From: an uncultured Pseudodesulfovibrio sp.
Lineage (GTDB): Bacteria > Desulfobacterota > Desulfovibrionia > Desulfovibrionales > Desulfovibrionaceae
Length of the DNA stretch: 64,000 nucleotides
Assembly (NCBI RefSeq): GCF_963662885.1
Contig: NZ_OY760055.1
Coordinates: 568,001-632,000 of the forward strand
Direction: 5' to 3'
In this document: positions 27,546 through 36,208 of the stretch, in pieces
How the letters are laid out: every line of letters begins with the position of its first letter
Numbering within the stretch: the stretch's first letter is position 1
Notes under the pieces: generated by a model
The model's database searches: none
The model's input: only the letters and a program-made list of their open reading frames with translations
What the model was told of the DNA's origin: nothing
Program-made: the position numbers and the translations under genes

Positions 27546-29129
27546 CTAGAACTTGCCGGTGTGGCGGGGCCAGTAGCCGGTGAATCCCTTGCAGATGATG
27601 ATGGTGAACTTGCGCCCGAGGCCGCCGTTGAAGGACGACTGATAGAAGATCGGCTCGCTGACGTACTCGAACATCTTGCGCAGTTCCCCCACGGGATGCT
27701 TTTGGAAGCGCTTCCGGACCATGACCGCGTCCCATCCGAGCTTGTCCTTGTCCGGCACGGGCCAGAGATCGTACTGGTTCATGCGCCGATTTTCAGTCCA
27801 GGCGCAGTAGGTGAAGGGCTGGCCTTTGAGGTAAAAGGCCAGTTCCGAGGTGAACCCGTAGTTGTCGGACATGGCGAACACCCTGGACGGATCATCGAAT
27901 TCGGTGTTGATGACGTCGTCCACCTTGCGTCCCAGATCGGCCCATCCCTTGAGGCGCAGGGTGATGTTCATGGAATCCGGGAGCGGCAGGAGCGGGGAGA
28001 CAAAAATGGTCAGGGTGACGAAGAGGGCCACACCCGCCATGATCGCCCTTCCGCGCGTTTTGCGTTTGGGGGCCTCCCACCATGCCTTGAAGGCCATGCC
28101 CGCCAGGATCGCGCCTGTAACGTAGGTGGCGGCGGTCCAGTTGGCTTCCACCTTGGAGAAGAGCGCCTTGAAGGTGATGGTAGCCCACAGAGGCCAGAAA
28201 AAGAGCACGGTCAGCAGGTCGCGGCGGTAGGCGGCGTCGAACCGGCCCACAGGGCCGACCCACGCCTTGCGCGCCGCGCCCACAGTGGCCACTACGATGA
28301 AGACGAACCACCACGGCGCGATCAAGCCGATCTGCGCGCCAAGCATCTCGAAGAACGGGCCGATGCGGTCGGGCAGCCAGTCGCTGCCGCCCACGCCCGA
28401 GGTCAGTTTGGCCACATGTTTGTATGCCACCCAGCCGTTTTCCATGTTCCAGATGACAATGGGCAGCAAGCCGATAACGGAGCCTATGACTCCGGCAGCA
28501 AAGAAACGACCCCAGAACCGCTCGGGCAACTGCCCGCGGCACTGAAGGATAATGGCGTAGAGCAGGGCCACGCCGAAGAAGGCGAGCATCATGTACTTGG
28601 CCAGGATGCCCACTGCCATGCACACGCCCAGAACGATAAAGGGCCATTTGGATACCGGATTGTCCGGCTCATGGCGGGTGGCTGCGGCCAGGGCGAAAAA
28701 GGCTACGGTCCAGTAGAAGATCAGCGGACAGTCGGTGGTGGACAAAATACCCAGCCCGTTGAGCAGGGGCATGGTCGCGGCCGCGAAAAGCACGAACACG
28801 GCCAACCGGTACTCACGCCATACGCGTGACACCCCGATATAGAGCGCGGTCTGGATGCCCGTCATGCCCAAAATCGACCCGAAACGCACGCCCAACTCGG
28901 TGTTCCCGAAAACCCAGGTCCACAGGCTGATGATCCAGGCGATGAGTGGTCCCTTGGAATAATAGGACAACTGCGGCCGTCTGATCCAATCCCAATACTG
29001 CGCCTCGTCCTGCACCAGGTTCAACTGGCCAGAGGCCACGAACCAGTAACGGATCAAAAAGGACGCAAGGATGATGAAAAAGGCCACCAAATCCAGCCGG
29101 GGAGAATATGTGTCGCGGGGCGTAGTCAT
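27546..29129 (-). CDS. GT39/ArnT-like membrane glycosyltransferase
   Basis: A polytopic membrane protein of about 527 residues with a dozen hydrophobic segments. The first periplasmic loop carries LVQDEAQYWDW, the metal/substrate Asp-Glu motif of the polyprenyl-phosphate-sugar-dependent GT-C family (PMT, ArnT). The periplasmic C-terminal domain (after about residue 400) is present. It would transfer a sugar from a lipid carrier to lipid A, another envelope glycan or protein; the substrate is not predictable. The start is uncertain: ATGs at 29129 and 29138 both lack a ribosome site. Confidence 0.86.
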   Translation of the reverse strand: MTTPRDTYSPRLDLVAFFIILASFLIRYWFVASGQLNLVQDEAQYWDWIRRPQLSYYSKGPLIAWIISLWTWVFGNTELGVRFGSILGMTGIQTALYIGVSRVWREYRLAVFVLFAAATMPLLNGLGILSTTDCPLIFYWTVAFFALAAATRHEPDNPVSKWPFIVLGVCMAVGILAKYMMLAFFGVALLYAIILQCRGQLPERFWGRFFAAGVIGSVIGLLPIVIWNMENGWVAYKHVAKLTSGVGGSDWLPDRIGPFFEMLGAQIGLIAPWWFVFIVVATVGAARKAWVGPVGRFDAAYRRDLLTVLFFWPLWATITFKALFSKVEANWTAATYVTGAILAGMAFKAWWEAPKRKTRGRAIMAGVALFVTLTIFVSPLLPLPDSMNITLRLKGWADLGRKVDDVINTEFDDPSRVFAMSDNYGFTSELAFYLKGQPFTYCAWTENRRMNQYDLWPVPDKDKLGWDAVMVRKRFQKHPVGELRKMFEYVSEPIFYQSSFNGGLGRKFTIIICKGFTGYWPRHTGKF

Positions 29130-29180
29130 AACGCGCATCAACTATATTATTCGGGTGAGGGTGGCAAGGGTACGGCCAGC

Positions 29181-29299
29181 GGCTTCCGAGAGCGGGCCAT
29201 CTGCACATTTTTTCCGGCCGCGCCAATCCTCACGTAGACGGCTACGCTGCGGTTGCCGCGGCCGGAGGAAAATGCACAGCTGACCCACTCTCGAAAGCC
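29181..29299. repeat. Long imperfect palindrome, copy 2 (about 119 bp)
   Basis: Centred on CGTAG-ACGG-CTACG (29233-29246). Outer blocks also pair: GGCTT with AAGCC, CGAGAG with CTCTCG, GCAC/GTGC-type and CCGGCCGCG with CGCGGCCGG. The minus-strand core reads ACCGCAGCGTAG then CTACGTGAGGAT, matching copy 1 (ACCGCCGCGTAT then ATACGCAAGGGT). It lies in the 340-base gap between trpA and the GT39 gene, which otherwise holds only hairpin copy A. Confidence 0.85.
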
Positions 29300-29428
29300 T
29301 ATTCCGAGCGCGGGGGACTGAGCCGCTGTCGGGTGCTGCTCACCCGAATTGCTACAAATGGGGAGAGCATGGCAGGATTTTAGAGAACCGCCCCGCGAAG
29401 CGGCGATAAAAAGTTTGGAAGGGGGAGT

Positions 29429-29477
29429 CCAGAGGGGGAAACTTTTCCAAAAGTTTCCCCCTCTGGCCGCCGGAGGC
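29429..29477 (-). repeat. CCGCCGG-type hairpin element, copy A (downstream of trpA)
   Basis: On the minus strand, right after the trpA stop: tag GCCTCCGGCGGC, then a perfect 18-bp stem (29429-29446 with 29449-29466; arms CCAGAGGGGGAAACTTTT and its complement), then CCAAACTTTTTATCGCCGC. It is positioned to end or stabilise the trp operon transcript. Confidence 0.8.
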
Positions 29478-29481
29478 AATA

Positions 29482-30243
29482 TTATTTCCACGGCTCCATG
29501 AAGGAGTCGCTGGAGTGACCGGATTCGATATGGGAGATGAGGGCGGAGCCGAACACGGCGGCGTCCATGAGGCCGTCGAACTCCTTGAGCTGGTCCGGGT
29601 GTTTGATGCCGAAGCCGAGCGCGACGGGGATGTCGAAGACTTCCTTGGCCTCGGCCAGTTTTTCCTTGATGCGCGCGGGCAGGGACTCGCGCTGGCCGGT
29701 GGTGCCGAGCACGGACACGAAGTAGCAGAACCCCTGCGCACCGTCGGCGTAGAGTTTCATGCGCTCCTTGGAGGTGTTCAGGCCGACAAGAGGCACGAGC
29801 GCCACATTGTGGGGCTCCATGGCGTCCTTGACGAACTGGGACTCCTCGTGAGGCATGTCTGCGATGATCAAGCCGGATACCCCGGCTGCCTCGCAGTCAG
29901 CGCCGAACTTTTCCAGACCATACTGGTAGACCGGGTTGAGATACCCCATGAGCAGCAGGGCAGCCTTGAACTGACCCTTGCGCTTCTTGAGTTCGGTCAG
30001 AATCCAGGTCAGGTTGATGCCGTCTTCCAGACATTTGAGGGACGCCTTTTCGACCACCGGACCGTCGGCCACGGGGTCGGAGAAGGGCATGCCGATCTCG
30101 ATGACGGACGCGCCCGCCGCATCGAGCTCTTCCAGTTCCTTCCAGAACTGCTCGCGGTTCGGAAACCCGGCGGGCAGGAACGGAATGAGCCCGACCTTCC
30201 CCTGGCTCCGAGCCTCTTCTATCTTCACTTGCATTGCATTCAT
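29482..30243 (-). CDS. trpA: Tryptophan synthase alpha subunit
   Basis: Cleaves indole-3-glycerol phosphate to indole, which passes to TrpB. The start at 30243 (MNAMQVKIEEARSQGK) follows AAGGAT; the longer frame lacks a ribosome site. Catalytic Glu lies in SVIEIGMPFSDP and catalytic Asp in PVADGP; GLIIADMPHEES and GFGIKHPDQL are also typical. At 253 residues it is normal. Last gene of the aromatic supraoperon; 107 bases carrying hairpin copy B separate it from trpB. Confidence 0.97.
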   Translation of the reverse strand: MNAMQVKIEEARSQGKVGLIPFLPAGFPNREQFWKELEELDAAGASVIEIGMPFSDPVADGPVVEKASLKCLEDGINLTWILTELKKRKGQFKAALLLMGYLNPVYQYGLEKFGADCEAAGVSGLIIADMPHEESQFVKDAMEPHNVALVPLVGLNTSKERMKLYADGAQGFCYFVSVLGTTGQRESLPARIKEKLAEAKEVFDIPVALGFGIKHPDQLKEFDGLMDAAVFGSALISHIESGHSSDSFMEPWK

Positions 30244-30304
30244 CGTATTATCCTTTTCCCGGCGCACCCGCTTGCGCGAAGCGCACCCAAAAAGTTTTGG
30301 AGAT

Positions 30305-30346
30305 GCTTAAGAACCTTTTTCAAAAGGTTCTTAAGCCGCCGGAGGC
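30305..30346 (-). repeat. CCGCCGG-type hairpin element, copy B (between trpB and trpA)
   Basis: On the minus strand, 4 bases after the trpB stop: GCCTCCGGCG, then a perfect 15-bp stem GCTTAAGAACCTTTT / AAAAGGTTCTTAAGC (30305-30319 with 30322-30336), then CCAAAACTTTTTGGGTGCGC (about 30283-30300). Same layout as the other copies, but inside an operon. Confidence 0.82.
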
Positions 30347-30350
30347 ATTC

Positions 30351-31514
30351 CTACAGAATCTGGTCGAGTATCCCCAGATCCTTGTCGCCGCGTCCGGACA
30401 GGCAGACGAGCACGGACTTGCCTTTGAGCGCTTCCCGGTTCTCGATGGCGTAAGCCACGGCGTGGGACGACTCTAGGGCCGGGATGATGCCTTCGCGCCT
30501 GGACAGGACCTTGAAGGCGTTGATGGCCTGTGAATCGTTGATGGTCGTGTAGTCCACGCGGCCGATGGCATCGAGATGGGCGTGCTCCGGGCCCACGCCG
30601 GGGTAGTCCAGGCCCGGGGCGATGGAGTGGGACGGCTCGATCTGGCCGTCCTCGGTCTGGAGTAGCTTGGTCATCATGCCGTGCAGCACGCCGTCGGTGC
30701 CGTGGTCGATGGGCGCGGAGCTGAAGCAGCCCGGCTCACCCGTACCTGCGGCCTCGACGCCCACGATCTTGACCGACTCGTCCGGCACGAAGTTGTGGAA
30801 CATGCCGATGGCGTTGGACCCGCCGCCCACACAGGCCACGACCACATCGGGCAGCTTGCCTTCATTGCGGTCCATGAACTGCTGGCGCGCTTCCTTGGAG
30901 ATGATCTGCTGGAACTCGCGGACCAGGGTCGGGAAGGGGTGCGGCCCGGCAGCGGTGCCGAAGCAGTAGTGCGTGGTCTCCTGGTCGGACAGCCAGCGCC
31001 TGAGCGCCTCGTTGATGGCGTCCTTGAGGGTCTTGGTGCCGGACTCCACGGCCACGATTTCCGCGCCCATGAGGCGCATGCGGCCCACGTTGGGGGCCTG
31101 GCGGACCACGTCGGTGGCGCCCATGTAAATGACGGCCTTCATGTCGAGCATGGCGGCGGCGACCGTGGTGGCCACGCCGTGCATGCCCGCGCCGGTCTCG
31201 GCCAGGAGCACGTCCTTGCCCATCATCTTTGCCAGCAATCCCTGGCCCAGAGTGTTGTTGATCTTGTGCGCGCCCGAGTGGTTGAGGTCCTCGCGCTTGA
31301 GCCAGAGGTCAAGGCCGAGGTCCTTGGACAGGTTCGGGCAGTACGTGATGGCCGACGGGCGGCCAACGTTTTCCTTGAGCATGTTTATGAAGCGGGTCTG
31401 AAACTCCTCGCTGGGGAGGATGGTCTTCATGGCCTCTTCAAGCTCGATGAGCGGCGGCATGAGCAGTTCGGGAATGAACTGTCCGCCGAAATCTCCGAAG
31501 TATCCTTTCTTCAT
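30351..31514 (-). CDS. trpB: Tryptophan synthase beta subunit
   Basis: The PLP-dependent subunit that joins indole and serine to tryptophan. The PLP lysine lies in LNHSGAHKINNTLGQ; the phosphate-binding loop is GGGSNAIGMF. The TrpB1-type N-terminus YFGDFGGQFIPELL is intact, and the length of 387 residues is that of canonical TrpB. It begins 9 bases after trpF. Confidence 0.98.
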   Translation of the reverse strand: MKKGYFGDFGGQFIPELLMPPLIELEEAMKTILPSEEFQTRFINMLKENVGRPSAITYCPNLSKDLGLDLWLKREDLNHSGAHKINNTLGQGLLAKMMGKDVLLAETGAGMHGVATTVAAAMLDMKAVIYMGATDVVRQAPNVGRMRLMGAEIVAVESGTKTLKDAINEALRRWLSDQETTHYCFGTAAGPHPFPTLVREFQQIISKEARQQFMDRNEGKLPDVVVACVGGGSNAIGMFHNFVPDESVKIVGVEAAGTGEPGCFSSAPIDHGTDGVLHGMMTKLLQTEDGQIEPSHSIAPGLDYPGVGPEHAHLDAIGRVDYTTINDSQAINAFKVLSRREGIIPALESSHAVAYAIENREALKGKSVLVCLSGRGDKDLGILDQIL

Positions 31515-31523
31515 GGTAAATCC

Positions 31524-32150
31524 TTATTCCATTTCCGCGAGAATCCGGAAGACTTCCCGCAGCTTGGTCTCGTCCTTGATACCCGGCGTCTTTTCCACGC
31601 CGGAATTGATATCCAGGCCGGATGGGTTCACGGCCAGGGCCTCGCGGATGTTGTGCGGCCCGAGGCCGCCCGCAAGAAACCAAGGTGTTTGTATTTCAAT
31701 ATCTTGCAGCATGGCAAGATTAATGGAATTGCCTGTGCCGCCCTGGCCTTTGGTCCCCGCGTCCAGGAGAAAATGGCCGCATGTCTCGGAGTAGTTCTCG
31801 AGGTCCCGCAGCAGCGCCTGGGGCGAGGAATAGGTGTCGGGCCAGAAGGCCCGGATGACCCGGTCCGGTCCGATCTTCCAGCAGAAGTCCACGTCCTGGC
31901 CGCCATGCAGCTGGGCCGCATGCAGTCCGCAGCGTTCCATGGTTTCGATGACCTCGTCGGCAGTCTGGTTGACGAATACGCCGACCTTGGAGACCTTGCC
32001 GGTCTTGACCGAGGCCACGAAATCCGGGTCCGCGTTGCGCGGGCTCTTGGAGTGGAAGATGAAGCCGAGCAGGTCAACGCCGAGGTCCACACAGAGCTCG
32101 ACGTCCTGCATGCGGGTCATGCCGCAGACCTTGACCAGGGGGCGGGCCAT
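31524..32150 (-). CDS. trpF: Phosphoribosylanthranilate isomerase
   Basis: A (beta/alpha)8 enzyme for the Amadori rearrangement of phosphoribosylanthranilate. The N-terminal KVCGMTR holds the catalytic Cys; the C-terminal LDINSGVEKTPGIKD holds the catalytic Asp and phosphate loop. At 208 residues it is a stand-alone trpF, not fused to trpC. It starts one base after the trpC stop. Confidence 0.96.
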   Translation of the reverse strand: MARPLVKVCGMTRMQDVELCVDLGVDLLGFIFHSKSPRNADPDFVASVKTGKVSKVGVFVNQTADEVIETMERCGLHAAQLHGGQDVDFCWKIGPDRVIRAFWPDTYSSPQALLRDLENYSETCGHFLLDAGTKGQGGTGNSINLAMLQDIEIQTPWFLAGGLGPHNIREALAVNPSGLDINSGVEKTPGIKDETKLREVFRILAEME

Positions 32151-32151
32151 T

Positions 32152-32922
32152 CTACTTGCCTCCCGCCAGTTCAGCCAGCTTGGCGCCGGGGTCGTCGGCC
32201 AGCATCAGGGACGTGCCGATAAGAATGGCATCGAATCCGAGACCCGCCATTTCCTCGACCTGGGCGCGGGTTTCCACGCCGCTGGCGCAGATCCACAGCT
32301 CGCCTTCGCGCTTTTGCTTGATGAAGTTGCGGCCCTGATCCAGGGTGGTGACCAGGGTGTCGAGGTCGCGGTTGTTGACCTGGATGATGTCGGCTCCGGC
32401 TTCCCGGGCCCGGTCGAGGTCAGCCTGGTCGAAGATCTCGACCACCGGGGCCAGGCCGGGCATGCGGGCGATGTCGATGAGCTGCTTGAGGTGCTCGGCG
32501 TCGTCGCACATGCGGGCGATGAGCAGCACGGCCGAGGCCGGGCTGGATGCGGTCATGGCCACCTGGAGCGGGTCGAAGATGAAGTCCTTGCGCAGCAGGG
32601 GGACACCCGGTCCGCTCATCATGAACAGGAAATCCGGGGTACCCTTGAAGTACTTGTGCTCGGTCAGCACGGAGATGGCAGCGGCCCCGTTCTGCGCGTA
32701 GATGTCCGCGAAGTCGAGGGGGTTCAGGTTCTCGCCCAACACGCCCCGGCTGGGGCTTGCGGGTTTGAACTCGGCGATGATCGCTCCCGGCCCCTTGGCG
32801 CGGATGGCGTCGACGAAGGAAGGGCGATGCCCCTGGTAGGCGGCCGGAAGATGGCCTTCCATGAAGTTCTTGTGCAGCGACTCGATTTCGAGCTGCTTGG
32901 CCTCTCTGAATTTATCCAACAT
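32152..32922 (-). CDS. trpC: Indole-3-glycerol phosphate synthase
   Basis: Closes the indole ring from CdRP. Motifs are IAEFKPASPSRG (catalytic Lys), LRKDFIFDPLQ, QVNNRDLDT and ASGVETRAQVEEM. The total of 256 residues is normal. It overlaps the end of trpD by 11 bases, which indicates translational coupling. Confidence 0.97.
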   Translation of the reverse strand: MLDKFREAKQLEIESLHKNFMEGHLPAAYQGHRPSFVDAIRAKGPGAIIAEFKPASPSRGVLGENLNPLDFADIYAQNGAAAISVLTEHKYFKGTPDFLFMMSGPGVPLLRKDFIFDPLQVAMTASSPASAVLLIARMCDDAEHLKQLIDIARMPGLAPVVEIFDQADLDRAREAGADIIQVNNRDLDTLVTTLDQGRNFIKQKREGELWICASGVETRAQVEEMAGLGFDAILIGTSLMLADDPGAKLAELAGGK

Positions 32923-33919
32923 AAGGAAGTCCTTTGGTAAGTCCGGTGTGAACCACGTCGCGGGCGATGTCGGCGCATTCGGCCATGGTGCCCTTGTCCA
33001 GCAAGTTGAGGCACCCTGCCAGATTGAGGGCCACCATGTCCATCATGGGCTCCGGCCCCTTTCCGGCCAGTATGTCCTTGAGCTTGGCCACGGCGTCGTC
33101 CTTGCCGTTCACGACCACGTCCTTGGGTTCGTTGCGCGCAAAGCCCAGGGCCGCGGGATCGACCACAGCCTTGTCTATGCGGCCGTCGTCGATGATGTAG
33201 CCCCGGTTCACGCCCCAGGTGGTCAGCTCGTCGAAGCCGCCCGCGCCCGCGAAGATGAGCGCCCGCTTTACTCCGGTCAGCAGCAGGGTCTCGCCCATGA
33301 GGAAGAGCCGCTCCGCGTCACCCACGCCGAGCAGCTGGTGCGAGGGCCGGGCCGGGTTGGTCAACGGACCCATGAAGTTGAACAGGGTGCGGATGCCGAG
33401 TTGCTGGCGCACAGGCATGATGTACTTGAAGGCGGGGTGATAAGCGGGCGCGAATAGGAAGGCGAAGTGGTATTTCTCCAGCCCCTCGGCCGCTTCTTCC
33501 GGAGTCTGATCCAAGGGGATGCCCAAGGCCTCCAGGGCATCGGCCGAGCCGCATGAAGAGGACAGGGCGCGGTTGCCGTGCTTGGCGATGGTGTAGCCCA
33601 TGTCCGCCAGAAACAGGGACACGGCCGTGGAGCAGTTGAAGGAGCACTGCCCGTCGCCGCCCGTGCCGCAGGTGTCGATGACCGGTTCGGGGCGGTTGCC
33701 GTCGAAACCGGGGATCTTGCGCGCGTGGGAGACCACGGCGCGCACGCCCGCGGCCAGGTCCGTGGAGTCCTCGCCCTTGGCGCGCAGCCCCATGAGGAAG
33801 GCTCCAGCCTGGGACTCCGTCATTTTGCCGCTCATGAGTTCGGCGAACATGAAGTCGGCCTGATCGTCGTTCAGGGCTTTTCCCTGAGCCAGTATGTCGA
33901 GTATTTCGGATATGGTCAT
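32912..33919 (-). CDS. trpD: Anthranilate phosphoribosyltransferase
   Basis: Transfers phosphoribose from PRPP to anthranilate. Glycine loop DTCGTGGDG, the KHGNRALSSSCGSADAL motif and the NFMGPLTNPARP segment are all present. The length is 335 residues. It begins 4 bases after trpG and is not fused to it. Confidence 0.97.
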   Translation of the reverse strand: MTISEILDILAQGKALNDDQADFMFAELMSGKMTESQAGAFLMGLRAKGEDSTDLAAGVRAVVSHARKIPGFDGNRPEPVIDTCGTGGDGQCSFNCSTAVSLFLADMGYTIAKHGNRALSSSCGSADALEALGIPLDQTPEEAAEGLEKYHFAFLFAPAYHPAFKYIMPVRQQLGIRTLFNFMGPLTNPARPSHQLLGVGDAERLFLMGETLLLTGVKRALIFAGAGGFDELTTWGVNRGYIIDDGRIDKAVVDPAALGFARNEPKDVVVNGKDDAVAKLKDILAGKGPEPMMDMVALNLAGCLNLLDKGTMAECADIARDVVHTGLTKGLPYVG

Positions 33920-33923
33920 GATC

Positions 33924-34496
33924 TTACCCTTTGATATTCAGGAAGTTTTGCAGAAGCTTGGGGCCTTCGGGAGTGAGGATGGATTCCGGATGGAACTGTA
34001 CGCCATGCCAGGGGCGGTCCTTGTACTGCAGTCCCATGACCTCGCCCTGTTCGGTGCGGGCCGTGACTTCGATCTTGTCGGCGGCCTTTTCGGCCGGGAC
34101 GATGAGCGAGTGGTAGCGGCAGACCGTGAACGGCGAGGGCAGTCCCTTGAACACGCTCTTGTCCTCGTGGAAGACCTCGGAGGTCTTGCCGTGCATGATG
34201 CGTTCGGCGCGCTCCACCGGAGCGCCCGCGAAGTGGCCTAATGTCTGGTGTCCCAGGCAGACGCCGAGCACCGGAATTTCCTTGGGCAGCCGGGCCAGGA
34301 ACTCCAGGCAGAAACCCGCGTTCTGCGGATTGCTCGGGCCGGGCGACAGACAGACGCGTTCAAGCTCGCCGCTTTCGGCCAGCTCCAGAACCTTTTCGCG
34401 GTCGTTACGGATGACCACCGGGTCGGCGCCGAGCTGTTGGAAGGCCTGCACCAGATTGAAGGTGAAGGAGTCGAAATTATCGATCAGCAAAAACAT
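33924..34496 (-). CDS. trpG: Anthranilate synthase glutamine amidotransferase component
   Basis: Supplies ammonia from glutamine to TrpE. The class I glutaminase triad is visible: the nucleophile Cys in GVCLGHQTLGH and His/Glu in VQFHPES. The N-terminal LLIDNFDSFTFNLVQ is diagnostic. At 190 residues it is stand-alone. It overlaps the trpE 3' end by 20 bases. Confidence 0.97.
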   Translation of the reverse strand: MFLLIDNFDSFTFNLVQAFQQLGADPVVIRNDREKVLELAESGELERVCLSPGPSNPQNAGFCLEFLARLPKEIPVLGVCLGHQTLGHFAGAPVERAERIMHGKTSEVFHEDKSVFKGLPSPFTVCRYHSLIVPAEKAADKIEVTARTEQGEVMGLQYKDRPWHGVQFHPESILTPEGPKLLQNFLNIKG

Positions 34497-35934
34497 CGGT
34501 GCCTCCCTTGCCGGTGATGACCTCGAGGATCACGCGGGCCTTGTTGTTGCATTCATTCCATTCCGCTTCGGGATCGGAGTCGTAGACAATGCCGCCGCCG
34601 GCCTGCCAATAGCACTGGCCGTCGCGGATCCACATGGAGCGGATGGTGATGCCGGTGTCCAGGGAGACGACGTCGTCGTCCAGGCCCAGCCAGCCGATGC
34701 AGCCGCCGTAGGGGCCGCGTTCCTGGGGTTCCACGTCGGCGATGATTTCCATGGCCCGGATCTTGGGCGCGCCGGACAGGGTACCCGCCGGGAAGGTCGC
34801 CTGGAGCACGTCGATGGCGTCCAGTCCGTCCTTGAGTTCGCCCCGGACATAGGAGGTCAGGTGCATGACGTGGGAGAAACGCTCCACGTTCATGAACTTC
34901 TCCACGGTCACGGTGCCGGGCTTGGAGATGCGGCCCAGGTCGTTGCGTCCGAGGTCCACGAGCATGACGTGCTCGGCACGTTCCTTGGGATCGGCCAGCA
35001 GGTCGGCTTCGAGCCGGTTGTCTTCCTCTTCGGTCTCGCCGCGCCACCGGGTTCCGGCGATGGGCCGGACTTCCAGCTGGCCTGCCGCGCTTCGGGCCAT
35101 CATTTCAGGCGATGAGCCGAGCAGGGTGGTGTTCCGGGTCTTGCCCATGGTCGGGCTGTCCGGGAATTTCATGTAGAACAGGAACGGCGACGGGTTGGCC
35201 TGCCGGAGCCTGCGGTAGATCTTGAAGGGCTCGTCGGAAAGGGGCACCGAGAAGCGGATGGACGGGACAACCTGGATGCACTCGCCCTCGGCGATGAGCT
35301 CCTTGCAGCGTTCCACCGTGGCCATGTGGGCCTCTTTGCCGGGGAACACCGTGGGCTCGCCCGCCTCCGGGGCGTTCAGGTCCATGCCCCACTGAACCGG
35401 GGCGGGCCGGGGCGTCGCGCCTTCGTCCAGGCTCAGATAGCAGCAGGAGTGGCGCAGGTGATCGAAGAGGACCAGTTGGCCGGGCAGGATGAGGCATGCC
35501 TCGGCGTCTTCGGGCTTGCATACGTCCTTGAGCTTGCGCTCGAACATGCCAGCCGTACCGTAGCCGAAATAGCCGTACAGGCCGCGCGTCAGACCGGGCA
35601 GCCCGTCCCGTGGGTTGCCGCCCACGGTTTGCTGTTTGATGGTAAGATTTTTGAGGACTTCCTTGAGGCCCGGAAGATAATCCATGCCCTCCAGCTCCTT
35701 GAGCGGGGCCAGGCGGTCGTCTTTGACGTCCACCACCAGCTTGCCGTCCACGGGATGGAGCATGAGCCGGTAGTCGAAGGCGATGAGGGAATAGCGGCCG
35801 AGCCGCCCGTCCACCTCGGCGGATTCCAGGAGAATGCCGGGTTGGTCACCCACCAGACCCATGTACAGGGAGATGGTGGTTTGCACGTCGGCAGGCAACC
35901 ATTTGCCGTGCTGCGTGAGCGTAATTTTCTGCAT
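34477..35934 (-). CDS. trpE: Anthranilate synthase component I
   Basis: Converts chorismate to anthranilate. The N-terminal LLESAEVDGRLGRYS contains the LLES motif tied to tryptophan feedback inhibition in known TrpE. The chorismate domain shows PIAGTRWRGETEEED, LVDLGRNDLGR and TFPAGTLSGAPK. The protein is 485 residues long. The start follows AAGGAT. Upstream, between tyrA and trpE, lies the proposed Trp attenuator, so trpE is the first gene under tryptophan-specific control. Confidence 0.97.
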   Translation of the reverse strand: MQKITLTQHGKWLPADVQTTISLYMGLVGDQPGILLESAEVDGRLGRYSLIAFDYRLMLHPVDGKLVVDVKDDRLAPLKELEGMDYLPGLKEVLKNLTIKQQTVGGNPRDGLPGLTRGLYGYFGYGTAGMFERKLKDVCKPEDAEACLILPGQLVLFDHLRHSCCYLSLDEGATPRPAPVQWGMDLNAPEAGEPTVFPGKEAHMATVERCKELIAEGECIQVVPSIRFSVPLSDEPFKIYRRLRQANPSPFLFYMKFPDSPTMGKTRNTTLLGSSPEMMARSAAGQLEVRPIAGTRWRGETEEEDNRLEADLLADPKERAEHVMLVDLGRNDLGRISKPGTVTVEKFMNVERFSHVMHLTSYVRGELKDGLDAIDVLQATFPAGTLSGAPKIRAMEIIADVEPQERGPYGGCIGWLGLDDDVVSLDTGITIRSMWIRDGQCYWQAGGGIVYDSDPEAEWNECNNKARVILEVITGKGGTDVFADR

Positions 35935-35943
35935 TGTCTATCC

Positions 35944-36036
35944 TTACACGACGCCTGCGCGCGGGAGAGTCCCGTACGCGTCATGCGTCAGTTGAGAGTT
36001 TCCTATTAATGATATGGCCGGGGTATGACCTGCCAT
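35944..36036 (-). CDS. Possible small ORF just upstream of trpE (30 codons)
   Basis: MAGHTPAISLIGNSQL onward, ending in a TAA that overlaps the trpE ribosome site (TAAGGATAGACAATG). It has no Trp enrichment and a weak ribosome site. It may couple translation into trpE or be chance. A second tiny frame, MNGT-stop at 36069-36083, has a strong ribosome site (AAGGAG) just after the attenuator; past its TGA the frame stays open for 20 more codons with an RKKIKGWQVIPRPYH ending. Confidence 0.25.
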   Translation of the reverse strand: MAGHTPAISLIGNSQLTHDAYGTLPRAGVV

Positions 36037-36096
36037 CCTTTGATCTTCTTGCGGTTTTCCGATTTCTTTCACGTACCGTTCATCTGATGTCTCCTT

Positions 36097-36208
36097 AAAA
36101 AAATGAAGCCGCACCCTGGGTAGAGGTGCGGCTCCGGTTACTGATGTAATCGTGTGCCTGGCTAAAAGCCGCACCCCATTAATATGCTTCGTCGTTACGC
36201 CACCACCA
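36097..36208 (-). promoter_or_regulatory. Trp attenuator using the tyrA 3' end as leader
   Basis: Minus-strand order: three consecutive TGG codons of tyrA (36200-36208), six further codons, the tyrA stop TAA (36179-36181), antiterminator arm GGGGTGCGGCTTT (36165-36177), then GGAGCCGCACC (36125-36135), a 9-base loop, GGTGCGGCTTC (36105-36115) and seven T (36097-36103). The second arm can pair with either the first arm or the third. A ribosome stalled on the Trp codons leaves the first arm free (antitermination); one that reaches the stop covers it, so the terminator forms. Pairing is seen directly; the regulatory reading is inference from classical trp attenuation. Confidence 0.82.

Noticed and set aside
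27343..27549. 68-codon ORF between the lipoprotein and GT39 genes
   Set aside because: No ribosome site, no motif, and it overlaps the GT39 stop. The 218-base gap holds only short hairpins (GTTCAGG/CCTGAAC).
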